A DNA stretch of 64,000 nt. Source: Azonexus sp. Its GTDB lineage: Bacteria > Pseudomonadota > Gammaproteobacteria > Burkholderiales > Rhodocyclaceae. The notes under the pieces were generated by a model. That model was given only the letters and a program-made list of their open reading frames with translations. It made no database searches and was not told the origin of the DNA. Below, piece after piece: positions 1 to 7,540 of the stretch. The stretch lies in assembly GCF_023150235.1 (NCBI RefSeq), contig NZ_JAKLLH010000015.1, forward strand, positions 1 to 64,000, in the 5' to 3' direction. A program made the translations under genes and the position numbers. Every line of letters starts with the position of its first letter. Position 1 is the stretch's first letter.

Positions 1-641
1 GCGGCATCCTTGGGGGTGGTCAGCGACGGCATGTGTTCGGTCTTGACCGGTGGGATAGCCCCTTGCAGGTCCGGGCAGGGGTCGCGTTCAGCCCTGCCGG
101 TAGCTACGGCGAAGCGGAAACAGCGGCTAATCTCACTGCGGACCCGGTGGGCGGTGTAGCGGGCGCCGCGCTCGTCGATGCGGCGCAGTACGGCCAGCAC
201 TTCGGGGGCGGTAATGTCGGTAATTGGGCGACCTCCCAGCCAGGGGAAAACATCGGATTCCATCCGGGCTAGGGTTTTCGTGTGCTGCGCCGGCTCTACC
301 GAGTTTTTGCGGCTTTCCAGCCACTCCCGGCAGATCACCTCAAAGCAGTTGGTGGCCCGCTCAACCCCGGCAGCTTTCTGCGCCTTCTTGGCTTCGCCGG
401 GGTCGGCGCCATTGGCCAGCAGCTTGCGGGCTTCGTCGCGGCGTTCGCGGGCGTCCTTGAGGCTGACTTCCGGGTATGCCCCCAGGGCAAGCCGCTTCTC
501 CTTGCCCCCAAAACGGTACTTGAGGCGCCACAGCTTGCCACCGGCTGGGGAGATTTCAAGGTAAAGGCCGCCCCCGTCGAACATCCGAACGGGCTTGGTA
601 TCAGGCTTGGCGGTGCGGATTGCGGTATCGGTGAGGGGCAC
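1..641 (-). CDS. Tyrosine-type site-specific integrase (P4/DUF4102 type), cut by window edge
   Basis: Tyrosine recombinase of an integrated element; only the first ~213 residues are visible because the gene runs off the left edge. It starts at a GTG (641-639) with N-terminus MPLTDTAIRTAKPDTKPV, followed by an arm-type DNA-binding domain (about residues 5-85; GGGLYLEI, WRLKYRF, LALGAYPEVSLKDARERR). The SAM-like core-binding domain follows (about 95-190; 'ITDITAPEVLAVLRRID', 'RFAVATGRAERDP'). The catalytic Arg/His/Tyr domain would lie outside the window. The start is 3 bases after the stop of the upstream arm-domain gene, so the two are probably co-translated. The gene lies on the 3' side of tRNA-Leu, as is usual for tRNA-targeting islands. 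Family assignment is firm; the nature of the element is unknown. Confidence 0.88.
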   Translation of the reverse strand, partial: MPLTDTAIRTAKPDTKPVRMFDGGGLYLEISPAGGKLWRLKYRFGGKEKRLALGAYPEVSLKDARERRDEARKLLANGADPGEAKKAQKAAGVERATNCFEVICREWLESRKNSVEPAQHTKTLARMESDVFPWLGGRPITDITAPEVLAVLRRIDERGARYTAHRVRSEISRCFRFAVATGRAERDPCPDLQGAIPPVKTEHMPSLTTPKDA

Positions 642-644
642 GGA

Positions 645-1094
645 CTACCTCTTGGGCGTGACTTGTCGCGTTGCATCCAGGAAAACGCGAAGCTCTACTG
701 TTTCGGCAGGGGTTAGAGACAAGCGACGAGCGCCAAGCCGAAAGGACAGCGCTCCGTCATTATCAATCGCAAAGCGGGTAGCCGCCCGCTGCTGTGATTC
801 CTCGTCGCGAGCCAGGGCGCGTTTGCGCATCGCGTGTTCGCTTGGGTTTATCCCTTCGGCAATTAGCTGCCATGCCGCATCCCGTCGCTCTCTTGCTTCG
901 GCCAAACCAGTATCTGGATAAACCCCACAGGACAGGGTGCTTTGTTTTCCAGCCCAGCGATAACGCAAACGCCAGTACTTGGCGCCATTGGGGCGGACCT
1001 CCAAATATAGCCCCCGACCGTCGCCAACCTTGTAGGGGGTTATCTTTGGCCGAAAACCATCTATTGACGTGGGTTCCAGGGGCATTGGGGGCAT
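645..1094 (-). CDS. Small stand-alone arm-type DNA-binding (DUF4102) protein
   Basis: A 149-residue protein consisting almost only of the integrase arm-binding fold: 'ITPYKVGDGRGLYLEV' then 'YWRLRYRWAGKQSTL', 'GVYPDTGLAEARERRDAAW' and 'AEGINPSEHAMRKR' (about residues 12-90). It has no core-binding or catalytic domain. The C-terminal tail (about 110-149; DNDGALSFRLGARRL, LTPAETVELRVFLDATR) looks like a separate small module rather than a truncated integrase. ATG at 1094 was chosen; a further in-frame ATG lies at 1085, and the frame stays open to a TTG at 1181. The start overlaps the repeats at 1085-1136, which could let the protein or the integrase control this promoter region. It might be an accessory or excision factor, or a split integrase; the sequence does not decide. 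Confidence 0.7.
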   Translation of the reverse strand: MPPMPLEPTSIDGFRPKITPYKVGDGRGLYLEVRPNGAKYWRLRYRWAGKQSTLSCGVYPDTGLAEARERRDAAWQLIAEGINPSEHAMRKRALARDEESQQRAATRFAIDNDGALSFRLGARRLSLTPAETVELRVFLDATRQVTPKR

Positions 1095-1136
1095 CCGTTT
1101 CCGTTGGGGGCATCCATTCCCCCAATAATGCCCCCA
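1085..1136. repeat. GGGGGCAT short repeats before the integrase gene pair
   Basis: A 12-mer TTGGGGGCATCC occurs at 1085-1096 and again at 1104-1115 (19-bp period). An inverted copy of its core, ATGCCCCCA, lies at 1128-1136. They sit over the start of the arm-domain gene and about 115 bp from the tRNA-Leu 3' end, where arm-type integrase sites or an operator would be expected. The function is inferred from position only. Confidence 0.5.
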
Positions 1137-1182
1137 TATGGCACCGGATTGCAACGGACTGCCGCGCACTTCGACGGACAAT

Positions 1183-1224
1183 AAAAAAGCCGGAACCCTT
1201 GTATTTGCTTGGGTTTCCGGCTTT
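1183..1224 (-). terminator. Intrinsic terminator of the tRNA-Val/tRNA-Leu unit
   Basis: Read leftward, AAAGCCGGAAACCC (1224-1211), a 12-base loop and GGGTTCCGGCTTT form a stem with one bulged A, followed by a run of six Ts (1188-1183). It lies 25 bases after the 3' end of tRNA-Leu. Its presence between the tRNA and the integrase pair suggests that tRNA transcription does not run into the element. Confidence 0.75.
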
Positions 1225-1249
1225 CTTCGGACCTCTACGGACCATTGTT

Positions 1250-1334
1250 TGGTGCTCTGGGCGAGACTCGAACTCGCACACCTTACGGCACTACCCCCTC
1301 AAGATAGCGTGTCTACCAATTTCACCACCAGAGC
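1250..1334 (-). tRNA. tRNA-Leu(GAG)
   Basis: Class II tRNA with a long variable arm. The acceptor stem GCTCTGG (1334-1328) pairs near 1260-1254, and a CCA end is encoded at 1252-1250. The anticodon stem CTATC/GGTAG carries the loop TTGAGGG, giving anticodon GAG, which reads CUC/CUU leucine codons. The T-arm contains GTTCGAGTC. It is transcribed after tRNA-Val with a 4-base gap. The integrase gene pair lies on its 3' side, so this 3' end is the probable attachment site of the element. Confidence 0.95.
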
Positions 1335-1338
1335 AATC

Positions 1339-1414
1339 TGGTGCGTTCTGACGGGATCGAACCGCCGACATTCTCCTTGTAAGGGAGACGCTCTACCAAC
1401 TGAGCTAAGAACGC
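1339..1414 (-). tRNA. tRNA-Val(UAC)
   Basis: A 76-nt cloverleaf including encoded CCA. The acceptor stem GCGTTCT (1414-1408) pairs with AGAACGC near the 3' end. The D-arm has TAGCTCAGTTGGTAGAGC, the anticodon stem-loop is TCTCC-CTTACAA-GGAGA (anticodon TAC), and the T-arm has GGTTCGATCCC. It is first in the tRNA pair and has a promoter immediately upstream. Confidence 0.96.
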
Positions 1415-1426
1415 ACGAGGGCGCAA

Positions 1427-1455
1427 ATTATAGCCTTTATTTTCATCTTGTACAG
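1427..1455 (-). promoter_or_regulatory. Sigma-70-type promoter for the tRNA pair
   Basis: Read leftward, CTGTAC (1455-1450), a 17-base spacer and a perfect TATAAT (1432-1427) lie just before tRNA-Val, putting the start about 6-8 bases before the mature 5' end. An A/T block with the palindrome GATTTTTTAAAAAATC (1466-1481) lies upstream, where an UP element would be; it also overlaps the dsbD stop codon. Confidence 0.65.
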
Positions 1456-1479
1456 GGCTCTGCCCGATTTTTTAAAAAA

Positions 1480-3258
1480 TCAGCCCTTGATCAGCGGCAG
1501 GCTGCGCAGGAAGTGCCCGGCTTCCTGGAAGCCGACAATACGGTGCCCCTTGATTTCCTGGCCTTCGGCATCGAAAAAGATGATGCCCGGCGGGCCGAAG
1601 AGGCCAAAGCGCTTGAGCAGTGCCTTGTCGTCCGCGCTATTGGCAGTAACGTCGGCCTTGAGCAGGGTAAAGGCCGCCAATTGGGCCTGCACGGCCGGGT
1701 CACTGAAGGTGAAACGTTCCATTTCCTTGCAGGACACGCACCAGTCGGCATAGAAATCGAGCATCACCGGCCGGCCGGCGCTCTGCAGTTGCGTCTCCAG
1801 TTCGGCCAGCGAACGGATGGGTGCGAAGGGCAGCTTTTTGGCTTCGACCGCCAGGGCATTGCCGCCGCGCAAGCCCGCCAGCGGTTGCAGGGGATCACGG
1901 CCGCCGGCCAGCGCGCCAATCAGCAGCGCGGCGCCGGCGAGCAGCATCAGCACCCCGATTCCCTTCCAGAAGCGCGGCCAGCCGCGGGCGTGCGGCGGCA
2001 GCGGGTCGAGCGCGTGCAGGTAGATCGCCGGCACGATCAGCAGCGCGGCCCAGCCGAGCATCTGCGCCACCGGCGGAATCACCGGTGAAATCAGCCACAG
2101 CGCGGTTGCCAGCAGCAACACGCCAAAGGCCTTCTTGACGCCTTCCATCCACGCCCCGCTCTTCGGCAGCAGCGAGCCGCCGAGGGCGCCGACCGCCAGC
2201 AGCGGCGCGCCCATGCCCAGCGCCATCGCGAACAGCGCCGCGCCGCCAAGCACCGCGTCGCCGGTCTGGCCGATGTAGAGCAGCGCGCCGGCCAGCGGTG
2301 CGGCGACGCAAGGGCCGACGATCAGTGCCGACAAGGCGCCCATCAGGAAGACACCGATGCCGCGCCCGCCCTGCAGATGGCCGGATTCTTCCGAGAGCTT
2401 GCTTTGCAGCGCAATCGGCAATTGCAGTTCGTAGAAACCGAACATCGAGAACGAGAGGACGACGAAGACCAGCGCGAAGCTGCCGAGCACCCAGGGATTC
2501 TGCAAGGCCGCCGCGAGTAGGGTGCCAGTCAGGCCGGCGGCGACGCCGGCAGCGGTGTAGGTCAGCGCCATGCCCAGCACATAGGCCAGCGCCAGCATGA
2601 AGCCGCGCGTATGCGAGGCTTTTTCGCCCTGGCCGGCGATGATCCCGGAGAGGATGGGAATCATCGGGAAGACGCAGGGGGTCAGTGCCAGGCCGAGGCC
2701 GGCGAGGAAGAACAAGCCGAGATTGGTCCAGAAGCCGGACTGGCCGAGCAGGGCGGCGATTTTTCCGCTTTCGTCGCCGTCGACCGTGGCGGCATCGCTG
2801 CCGGCGGCGAGACTGGGCGTGGTCGCCGGATCGGGCAACTCCAGCGCGATTTCCTGTGTCTGCGGCGGATAGCAGACGCCGGCGTCGGCACAGCCCTGCG
2901 AAGTGGCGCGCAATTTCAGCGGCAGCGGGCCGGAGGCGTTGCGCTCGACCGGGATGCGGATCGCGACCTGCTTGTAGAAGACCTCGACCTTGCCGAAGTT
3001 GTCGTCGTTTTTCTCTTTACCCTTGGGCAGATTCGGCTCACCGAGCGTCGCCGCTTCGCCGGCAACGGCAAAACGGAACTTGTCGCGGTAGAGGTAATAG
3101 CCCTTGGCGATTTCGTAGCGAACCTCGATGGTCTGGCCGTCGAGGGCACGGGCGCTGGCTTTGAAGGCGACCGCCGGATCGAGGAATTCGTCGGCCTGGG
3201 CGCCGCCGATAGCGAATACGCAGCACAGGCAGAGCCAGGTGAGGAAGCGCTGGATCAT
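1480..3258 (-). CDS. dsbD: Thiol:disulfide interchange protein DsbD
   Basis: Inner-membrane transporter that carries electrons from cytoplasmic thioredoxin to periplasmic thiol proteins such as DsbC and cytochrome c maturation factors. All three modules are present in 592 residues. A signal peptide (1-22) precedes the periplasmic N-terminal domain with the redox pair GCADAGVCYPP. An eight-helix-type membrane domain carries the two transport cysteines (ALTPCVFPMIPILSG and LIVGPCVAAPLAG). A C-terminal thioredoxin-like domain carries YADWCVSCKEME. The ATG at 3258 overlaps the end of cutA by 4 bases, so translation is coupled. The same cutA-dsbD pairing is seen in other betaproteobacteria (general knowledge). 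Confidence 0.96.
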   Translation of the reverse strand: MIQRFLTWLCLCCVFAIGGAQADEFLDPAVAFKASARALDGQTIEVRYEIAKGYYLYRDKFRFAVAGEAATLGEPNLPKGKEKNDDNFGKVEVFYKQVAIRIPVERNASGPLPLKLRATSQGCADAGVCYPPQTQEIALELPDPATTPSLAAGSDAATVDGDESGKIAALLGQSGFWTNLGLFFLAGLGLALTPCVFPMIPILSGIIAGQGEKASHTRGFMLALAYVLGMALTYTAAGVAAGLTGTLLAAALQNPWVLGSFALVFVVLSFSMFGFYELQLPIALQSKLSEESGHLQGGRGIGVFLMGALSALIVGPCVAAPLAGALLYIGQTGDAVLGGAALFAMALGMGAPLLAVGALGGSLLPKSGAWMEGVKKAFGVLLLATALWLISPVIPPVAQMLGWAALLIVPAIYLHALDPLPPHARGWPRFWKGIGVLMLLAGAALLIGALAGGRDPLQPLAGLRGGNALAVEAKKLPFAPIRSLAELETQLQSAGRPVMLDFYADWCVSCKEMERFTFSDPAVQAQLAAFTLLKADVTANSADDKALLKRFGLFGPPGIIFFDAEGQEIKGHRIVGFQEAGHFLRSLPLIKG

Positions 3259-3584
3259 GCCCGGCCTCCCGCCGTCACTGCGCTCGCCACCCACTGGAGG
3301 TAGGCGGGCAAACCCTGGCTGATCGGCAAGGCAATGATCTCCGGCACCTCGTAGGGATGCAGTTCGGCGATCCGCGCCTGCAGCGCCGGATAGGCTGCCA
3401 CGGTCGACTTGCACAGCAGCGGAATTTCACTGGCCGACTCGACCGCGCCCTGCCAGCGATAAATCGACTGAACGCGCGGCAGCAGATTGACGCAGGCGGC
3501 GAGTTGTTCTTCGACGAGCGCCAGCGCGATGCGGTTGGCGACTTCTTCGTCGGGACAATTGGTGATCACGAGCAAGGTATCCAT
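3255..3584 (-). CDS. cutA: CutA1-family divalent-ion tolerance protein
   Basis: A 109-residue trimeric PII-like protein linked to copper tolerance in E. coli, although its exact role is unsettled. Family signatures are VITNCPDEEVANRIA at the N-terminus, LAACVNLLPRVQSIYRWQG, and the C-terminal HPYEVPEIIALPI. Length is typical. The stop overlaps the dsbD start by 4 bases. The copper/thiol theme may explain the pairing, because DsbD also reduces metal-sensitive cysteines, but that is inference. Confidence 0.93.
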   Translation of the reverse strand: MDTLLVITNCPDEEVANRIALALVEEQLAACVNLLPRVQSIYRWQGAVESASEIPLLCKSTVAAYPALQARIAELHPYEVPEIIALPISQGLPAYLQWVASAVTAGGRA

Positions 3585-3593
3585 CGGCAGATT

Positions 3594-4406
3594 CTACTTG
3601 AGCAGGCGGCGGCGGGTCAGGCGCAGGGCAAGGGCGTAGGCTAAGGCGGTGGTCGCCAGCAGCACCATGATGTGCATCAGGGCGTTGGCCGGCACCTCGC
3701 CGGCGAGCAGCGGCCGCACCAGCGCGACACCGTGCGCCAGCGGCAGCCAGCCGCCGAGCGTCGCCAGCCAGCCGGGCAACTGCTTGGCGGGGAAGAAGAC
3801 GCCGGAAATCAGCATCATCGGCGTCACGAACAGCGTGAAGTAGTACATGAAGAAATCGTAGGACGGCGCCAGCGCGTTCCAGATCAGCCCGAGCGCCGCA
3901 AAGCTGAGGCCGAGCAGCAGTACCGCCGGCAGCACCCACAGCGCCAGCAGTCCCTGGCTCAGGCCGAGCGCGGCGACCACCGCGAGGATCGCCGCCCCCG
4001 ACAGGCTGGCCTTGCTCGCCGCCCAGACCAGTTCGCCGGCGACCACGTCGGCAAGGCCAAGCGGGGTATTGAGGATCGCGTCCCAGGTTTTTTGCACCTG
4101 CATCCGCGAGAACGCCGAATACAGCGCCTCGAAGGTTGCGGCGTTCATCGTCGAGGCGCAGATCGAGCCGCCGGCGAGAAAGGCCAGGTAGGAACTGCCG
4201 CCGACTTCCGGCAACAGGGCGCCGAGGCCGTAGCCGAGGCCGAACAGGTAGATCAGCGGGTCGGCCAGGTTGCCGAGGATCGACGGCAGGGCCAGCTTGC
4301 GCCAGACCAGGAAATTGCGTTGCCAGATGGGTAGCCAGCGGGGCAGCCAGCCGGGGCGGCGCCAGAGGTGCGGAGCGGAGCGGGGGAGGGTTTGCGGAGC
4401 AGACAT
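3594..4406 (-). CDS. ABC-2 type transporter permease
   Basis: A 270-residue integral membrane protein with about six predicted helices and the ABC-2/NodJ-like pattern: 'NFLVWRKLALPSILGNLADPLIYLFGLGYGLG' region near residues 30-60, GGSICASTMNAATFEALYSAF, 'LFVTPMMLISGVFFPAKQLP' and 'LPLAHGVALVRPL'. Proteins of this type export polysaccharide or small molecules with a separate ATPase. No ATPase gene is adjacent: the next gene upstream is on the opposite strand. The partner must therefore be encoded elsewhere. It lies 9 bases before cutA and may be transcribed with it. Substrate unknown. Confidence 0.85.
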   Translation of the reverse strand: MSAPQTLPRSAPHLWRRPGWLPRWLPIWQRNFLVWRKLALPSILGNLADPLIYLFGLGYGLGALLPEVGGSSYLAFLAGGSICASTMNAATFEALYSAFSRMQVQKTWDAILNTPLGLADVVAGELVWAASKASLSGAAILAVVAALGLSQGLLALWVLPAVLLLGLSFAALGLIWNALAPSYDFFMYYFTLFVTPMMLISGVFFPAKQLPGWLATLGGWLPLAHGVALVRPLLAGEVPANALMHIMVLLATTALAYALALRLTRRRLLK

Positions 4407-4482
4407 AGCGGCATTTTAGCGCCCCCGCCGCGCAGCCGCCGGGTGCAGTAAAATGCCGTTCTTTGCGCTCTGGATTCTCGGC

Positions 4483-5490
4483 ATGAAAGTACTCGTCACC
4501 GGCGCTGCCGGCTTCATCGGCATGACCACCGCACTGCGCCTGCTGGCGCGTGGCGACGAGGTGGTCGGCATCGACAACCTCAACGACTACTATCCGGTGG
4601 CGCTCAAGGAAGACCGCCTGCGCCGACTTACCGACCAGCCCGGTTTCCGCTTCATCCGCCTCGACCTGGCCGACCGCGCCGGCATCGCCGAGCTTTTCGC
4701 CCGCGAGAAGTTCGACCGCGTGGTGCATCTCGCCGCCCAGGCCGGCGTCCGCTACTCGATCCAGAACCCGCACGCCTACGTCGACAGCAACCTGGTCGGC
4801 TTCGTCAATATTCTCGAAGGCTGCCGCCACAACGGCGTGCAGCACCTGGTCTATGCCTCCAGCTCCAGCGTCTATGGCGGCAACGCCAAGATGCCCTTCT
4901 CCGAGCACGACAGCGTCGACCACCCGGTCAGTCTCTACGCCGCGACCAAGAAGGCCAACGAGCTGATGGCACATACCTACAGCCATCTTTACGGCCTGCC
5001 CACCACCGGTCTGCGCTTCTTCACCGTTTATGGCCCGTGGGGCCGCCCGGACATGGCGCCCTTCCTGTTCGCCGGCGCCATCCTGCGCGGCGAGCCGATC
5101 AAGGTCTTCAACCACGGCAACATGAAGCGCGACTTCACCTACATCGACGACATCGTCGAAGGCGTGGTTCGCGTCCTCGACCGCACAGCCACGGTCGACA
5201 GCACTTACGACCCGATTTCCGCCGACCCGGCCTGCAGCAACGTGCCTTACCGGGTGTTCAACATCGGCAACAGCGACCCGGTGCCGCTGATGGACTTCAT
5301 CGGCGCGATTGAAGCCGCGACCGGCCGCACTGCTGAAAAAATCTTCCTGCCGATGCAGGACGGCGACGTGCCGGCGACCTACGCCGACACCGAACTGCTC
5401 GACGCCTGGGTCGGCTTCGCCCCGGCCACCCCGATCGGCGAAGGCGTCGCCCGCTTCGTCGCCTGGTACCGCGATTACTACAAAATTTAG
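4483..5490 (+). CDS. NAD-dependent sugar-nucleotide epimerase (UDP-glucuronate 4-epimerase-like)
   Basis: Extended short-chain dehydrogenase/reductase of 335 residues. The NAD-binding motif is VTGAAGFIG at the N-terminus; the catalytic set is the SSSSVYGG serine region and YAATKKANE (Tyr-x3-Lys). 'RFFTVYGPWGRPDMAPFLFAG' and DFTYIDDIVEGVV are typical of UDP-glucuronate/UDP-galacturonate 4-epimerases. Substrate specificity cannot be proved by reading. ATG 4483 (MKVLVTG) is preferred to an upstream ATG at 4453 because it places the Rossmann strand at the N-terminus. GlmS follows 63 bases downstream, so both may feed surface-polysaccharide precursors. Confidence 0.88.
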   Translation: MKVLVTGAAGFIGMTTALRLLARGDEVVGIDNLNDYYPVALKEDRLRRLTDQPGFRFIRLDLADRAGIAELFAREKFDRVVHLAAQAGVRYSIQNPHAYVDSNLVGFVNILEGCRHNGVQHLVYASSSSVYGGNAKMPFSEHDSVDHPVSLYAATKKANELMAHTYSHLYGLPTTGLRFFTVYGPWGRPDMAPFLFAGAILRGEPIKVFNHGNMKRDFTYIDDIVEGVVRVLDRTATVDSTYDPISADPACSNVPYRVFNIGNSDPVPLMDFIGAIEAATGRTAEKIFLPMQDGDVPATYADTELLDAWVGFAPATPIGEGVARFVAWYRDYYKI

Positions 5491-5553
5491 TGCTGAGCGA
5501 TGAGTAAACAGCCCCCCACTCAAACCCCTCATTCCTAAAAGCGAACAACTGAT

Positions 5554-7377
5554 ATGTGCGGCATCGTAGCGGCAGCAGCCACCAGCAATATTGTTCCGGT
5601 CCTCGTCGAGGGCCTGCGAAAGCTTGAATACCGTGGCTATGACTCGGCCGGGATCGCGGTACTCGGCATCGGCGGGGTCGAGCGCGTGCGCTCGGTCGGC
5701 CGCGTCGCCGAACTGGCCGCTGCGGCGGCACAAACCGCCGCCAGCACCGGCATCGCCCATACCCGCTGGGCGACGCACGGCGTACCCTGCGAGCGGAACG
5801 CCCACCCGCACGTTTCCGGCCCGGTCGCGGTGGTGCACAACGGGATCATCGAGAACTACGAGGCGCTGCGCGAGGAACTGAGCGCGCAGGGCTACGTTTT
5901 CACCTCCGACACCGATACCGAAAGCATTGCCCACCTGCTCGACGCGACCCTGCGCAGCGAAGCCGACCTCTTCCGCGCCGTGCAGCAAGTCTGCCGCCGC
6001 CTGGTCGGTGCCTACGCGATTGCAGTGATCGACCAGCGCCAGCTGGGCAAGGTGGTGGTCGCCCGCGAAGGTTCGCCGCTGCTGCTCGGCGTTTCCGAAC
6101 AAGGCAATTACGCTGCTTCCGACGCCTCGGCGCTGCTGCAAGTGACGCGCAACATGGTCTATCTGGAAAACGGCGATGTCGCCGAGTTGACCGTGGAAGG
6201 CGTGCGCATCGCCCGTCTCGACGGCAGCCCGGTCGAGCGGCCGGTGCATGTCTCGCAACTGTCGGCAGCGGCGGTCGAACTCGGCAGCTACCAGCACTAC
6301 ATGCAGAAGGAAATCTTCGAGCAGCCGGAAGCGCTGGCCAATACGCTGGAACTGCTCGGCGGCAGCCGCAGCATCCAGCCCGGCATGCTCGGCGCCGCCG
6401 CCGGCGAGCTGCTCGCCGACGTCGATTCGGTGCTGATCCTGGCCTGCGGCACCAGCGCCCACTCCGGGCAGACCGCCCGCTACTGGCTCGAAGCGCTGGC
6501 CGGCATCCCCTGCACCGTCGAGATCGCCAGCGAATACCGCTACCGCCTGTCGGTGCCCAACCCGCGCCAGCTGGTGGTGGCAATTTCGCAATCCGGCGAA
6601 ACCGCCGACACGCTGGCCGCGCTGCGCCACGCCAAGGCACTCGGCCATGCGCGCACGCTGGCGATCTGCAACGTGCCGGAATCGGCCATCGTGCGCGAAT
6701 CGGCGCTGCGCTTCATCACCCGCGCCGGCCCCGAAATCGGCGTCGCCTCGACCAAAGCCTTCACCACCCAGCTGGCCGCGCTGTTCCTGCTCACCCTGGT
6801 CCTCGCCAAGCTGCGCGGCCGCCTCGACGCGGCCCAGGAAGCCCGCCATCTCGAACAGCTGCGCCACCTGCCGGTGGCGATCAACAAGGTGCTGGCGCTC
6901 GAAAGCGAGATCGCCGCCTGGGCCCGCCGCTTCGCCAACAAGCAGCACGCGCTCTTCCTCGGGCGCGGCCTGCACTACCCGATTGCGCTCGAAGGCGCGC
7001 TCAAGCTCAAGGAAATTTCCTACATCCACGCCGAGGCCTACCCCGCCGGCGAACTCAAGCACGGCCCGCTGGCGCTGGTCGATGCCGACATGCCGGTGGT
7101 CTCGGTGGCGCCCAACGACCAACTGCTCGACAAGCTCAAATCCAACCTCAAGGAAGTCGAAGCACGCGGCGGCGAGCTTTACGTCTTTGCCGACGCCGAT
7201 GCCGAAATCCCCGCCTCGCCCAGCGTGCACATGCTGCGCCTGCCCGAACACTACGGCGAACTGTCGCCGATCCTGCACGTCATCCCGCTGCAACTCCTCG
7301 CCTACCACGCCGCCCTGGTTAAGGGGACCGATGTGGACAAGCCGCGCAATCTTGCCAAATCGGTGACCGTCGAATGA
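5554..7377 (+). CDS. glmS: Glutamine--fructose-6-phosphate aminotransferase (isomerizing)
   Basis: Makes glucosamine-6-phosphate from fructose-6-phosphate and glutamine, the first step to UDP-GlcNAc for peptidoglycan and LPS. At 607 residues it matches the usual length (~609). The N-terminal glutaminase begins MCGIVAAA, with Cys2 becoming the nucleophile after Met removal, and continues with '[14 protein letters not shown]' and HTRWATHG. Two SIS isomerase domains follow ('[17 protein letters not shown]', '[17 protein letters not shown]', '[13 protein letters not shown]'). The C-terminus is [13 protein letters not shown]. The last ~41 coding bases are copied 131 bp downstream (repeat 7337-7518), with both differences synonymous. 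Confidence 0.97.
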   Translation: MCGIVAAAATSNIVPVLVEGLRKLEYRGYDSAGIAVLGIGGVERVRSVGRVAELAAAAAQTAASTGIAHTRWATHGVPCERNAHPHVSGPVAVVHNGIIENYEALREELSAQGYVFTSDTDTESIAHLLDATLRSEADLFRAVQQVCRRLVGAYAIAVIDQRQLGKVVVAREGSPLLLGVSEQGNYAASDASALLQVTRNMVYLENGDVAELTVEGVRIARLDGSPVERPVHVSQLSAAAVELGSYQHYMQKEIFEQPEALANTLELLGGSRSIQPGMLGAAAGELLADVDSVLILACGTSAHSGQTARYWLEALAGIPCTVEIASEYRYRLSVPNPRQLVVAISQSGETADTLAALRHAKALGHARTLAICNVPESAIVRESALRFITRAGPEIGVASTKAFTTQLAALFLLTLVLAKLRGRLDAAQEARHLEQLRHLPVAINKVLALESEIAAWARRFANKQHALFLGRGLHYPIALEGALKLKEISYIHAEAYPAGELKHGPLALVDADMPVVSVAPNDQLLDKLKSNLKEVEARGGELYVFADADAEIPASPSVHMLRLPEHYGELSPILHVIPLQLLAYHAALVKGTDVDKPRNLAKSVTVE

Positions 7378-7518
7378 TCAAGCTCCCCTCGCCCCCCACC
7401 CGCTGCTTGCAGTGCAGGCTAAGCTGGCCATGCCAGCTTAAGGCTGCGCCTGCAGCCGGCCGGAACTACAAGCCGCGTAATCTCGCCAAATCGGTGACCG
7501 TCGAATGATCAAGCTCCC
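7337..7518. repeat. 51-bp direct repeat duplicating the glmS 3' end
   Basis: Copy 1 is 7337-7387 (last codons and stop of glmS plus 10 bases). Copy 2 is 7468-7518, between glmS and apaH, offset by 131 bp. They differ only at 7347/7478 (C/T) and 7353/7484 (T/C), both silent third positions of the glmS frame (CGC/CGT, CTT/CTC). The 80-bp stretch between them carries a hairpin. The pattern suggests a recombination or integration scar that brought in a diverged glmS end. Confidence 0.9.
7413..7454. repeat. REP-like composite hairpin between the glmS-end copies
   Basis: The inner stem TAAGCTGGC (7420-7428), loop CAT and GCCAGCTTA (7432-7440) is a perfect 9-bp pairing. The outer TGCAGGC (7413-7419) pairs with GCCTGCA (7448-7454), leaving a 7-base bulge. 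There is no T-run, so it does not resemble a terminator for glmS. It could be a REP/BIME-like unit or the remnant of a small mobile element. Confidence 0.6.
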
Positions 7519-7540
7519 AAAATTGGCGGCGGTGGAATAA

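Noticed and set aside
3427-7308. A 1,293-codon open frame on the minus strand
   Set aside because: It lies antisense to epimerase and glmS and also overlaps cutA and the ABC-2 permease gene; high G+C and codon bias of the true genes produce such shadows.
7388-7467. Tn7-like element end after glmS
   Set aside because: No Tn7-type terminal TGT...ACA ends or repeated binding sites were recognised in the 80-bp insert, and a 51-bp duplication is far longer than the 5-bp target duplication of Tn7.
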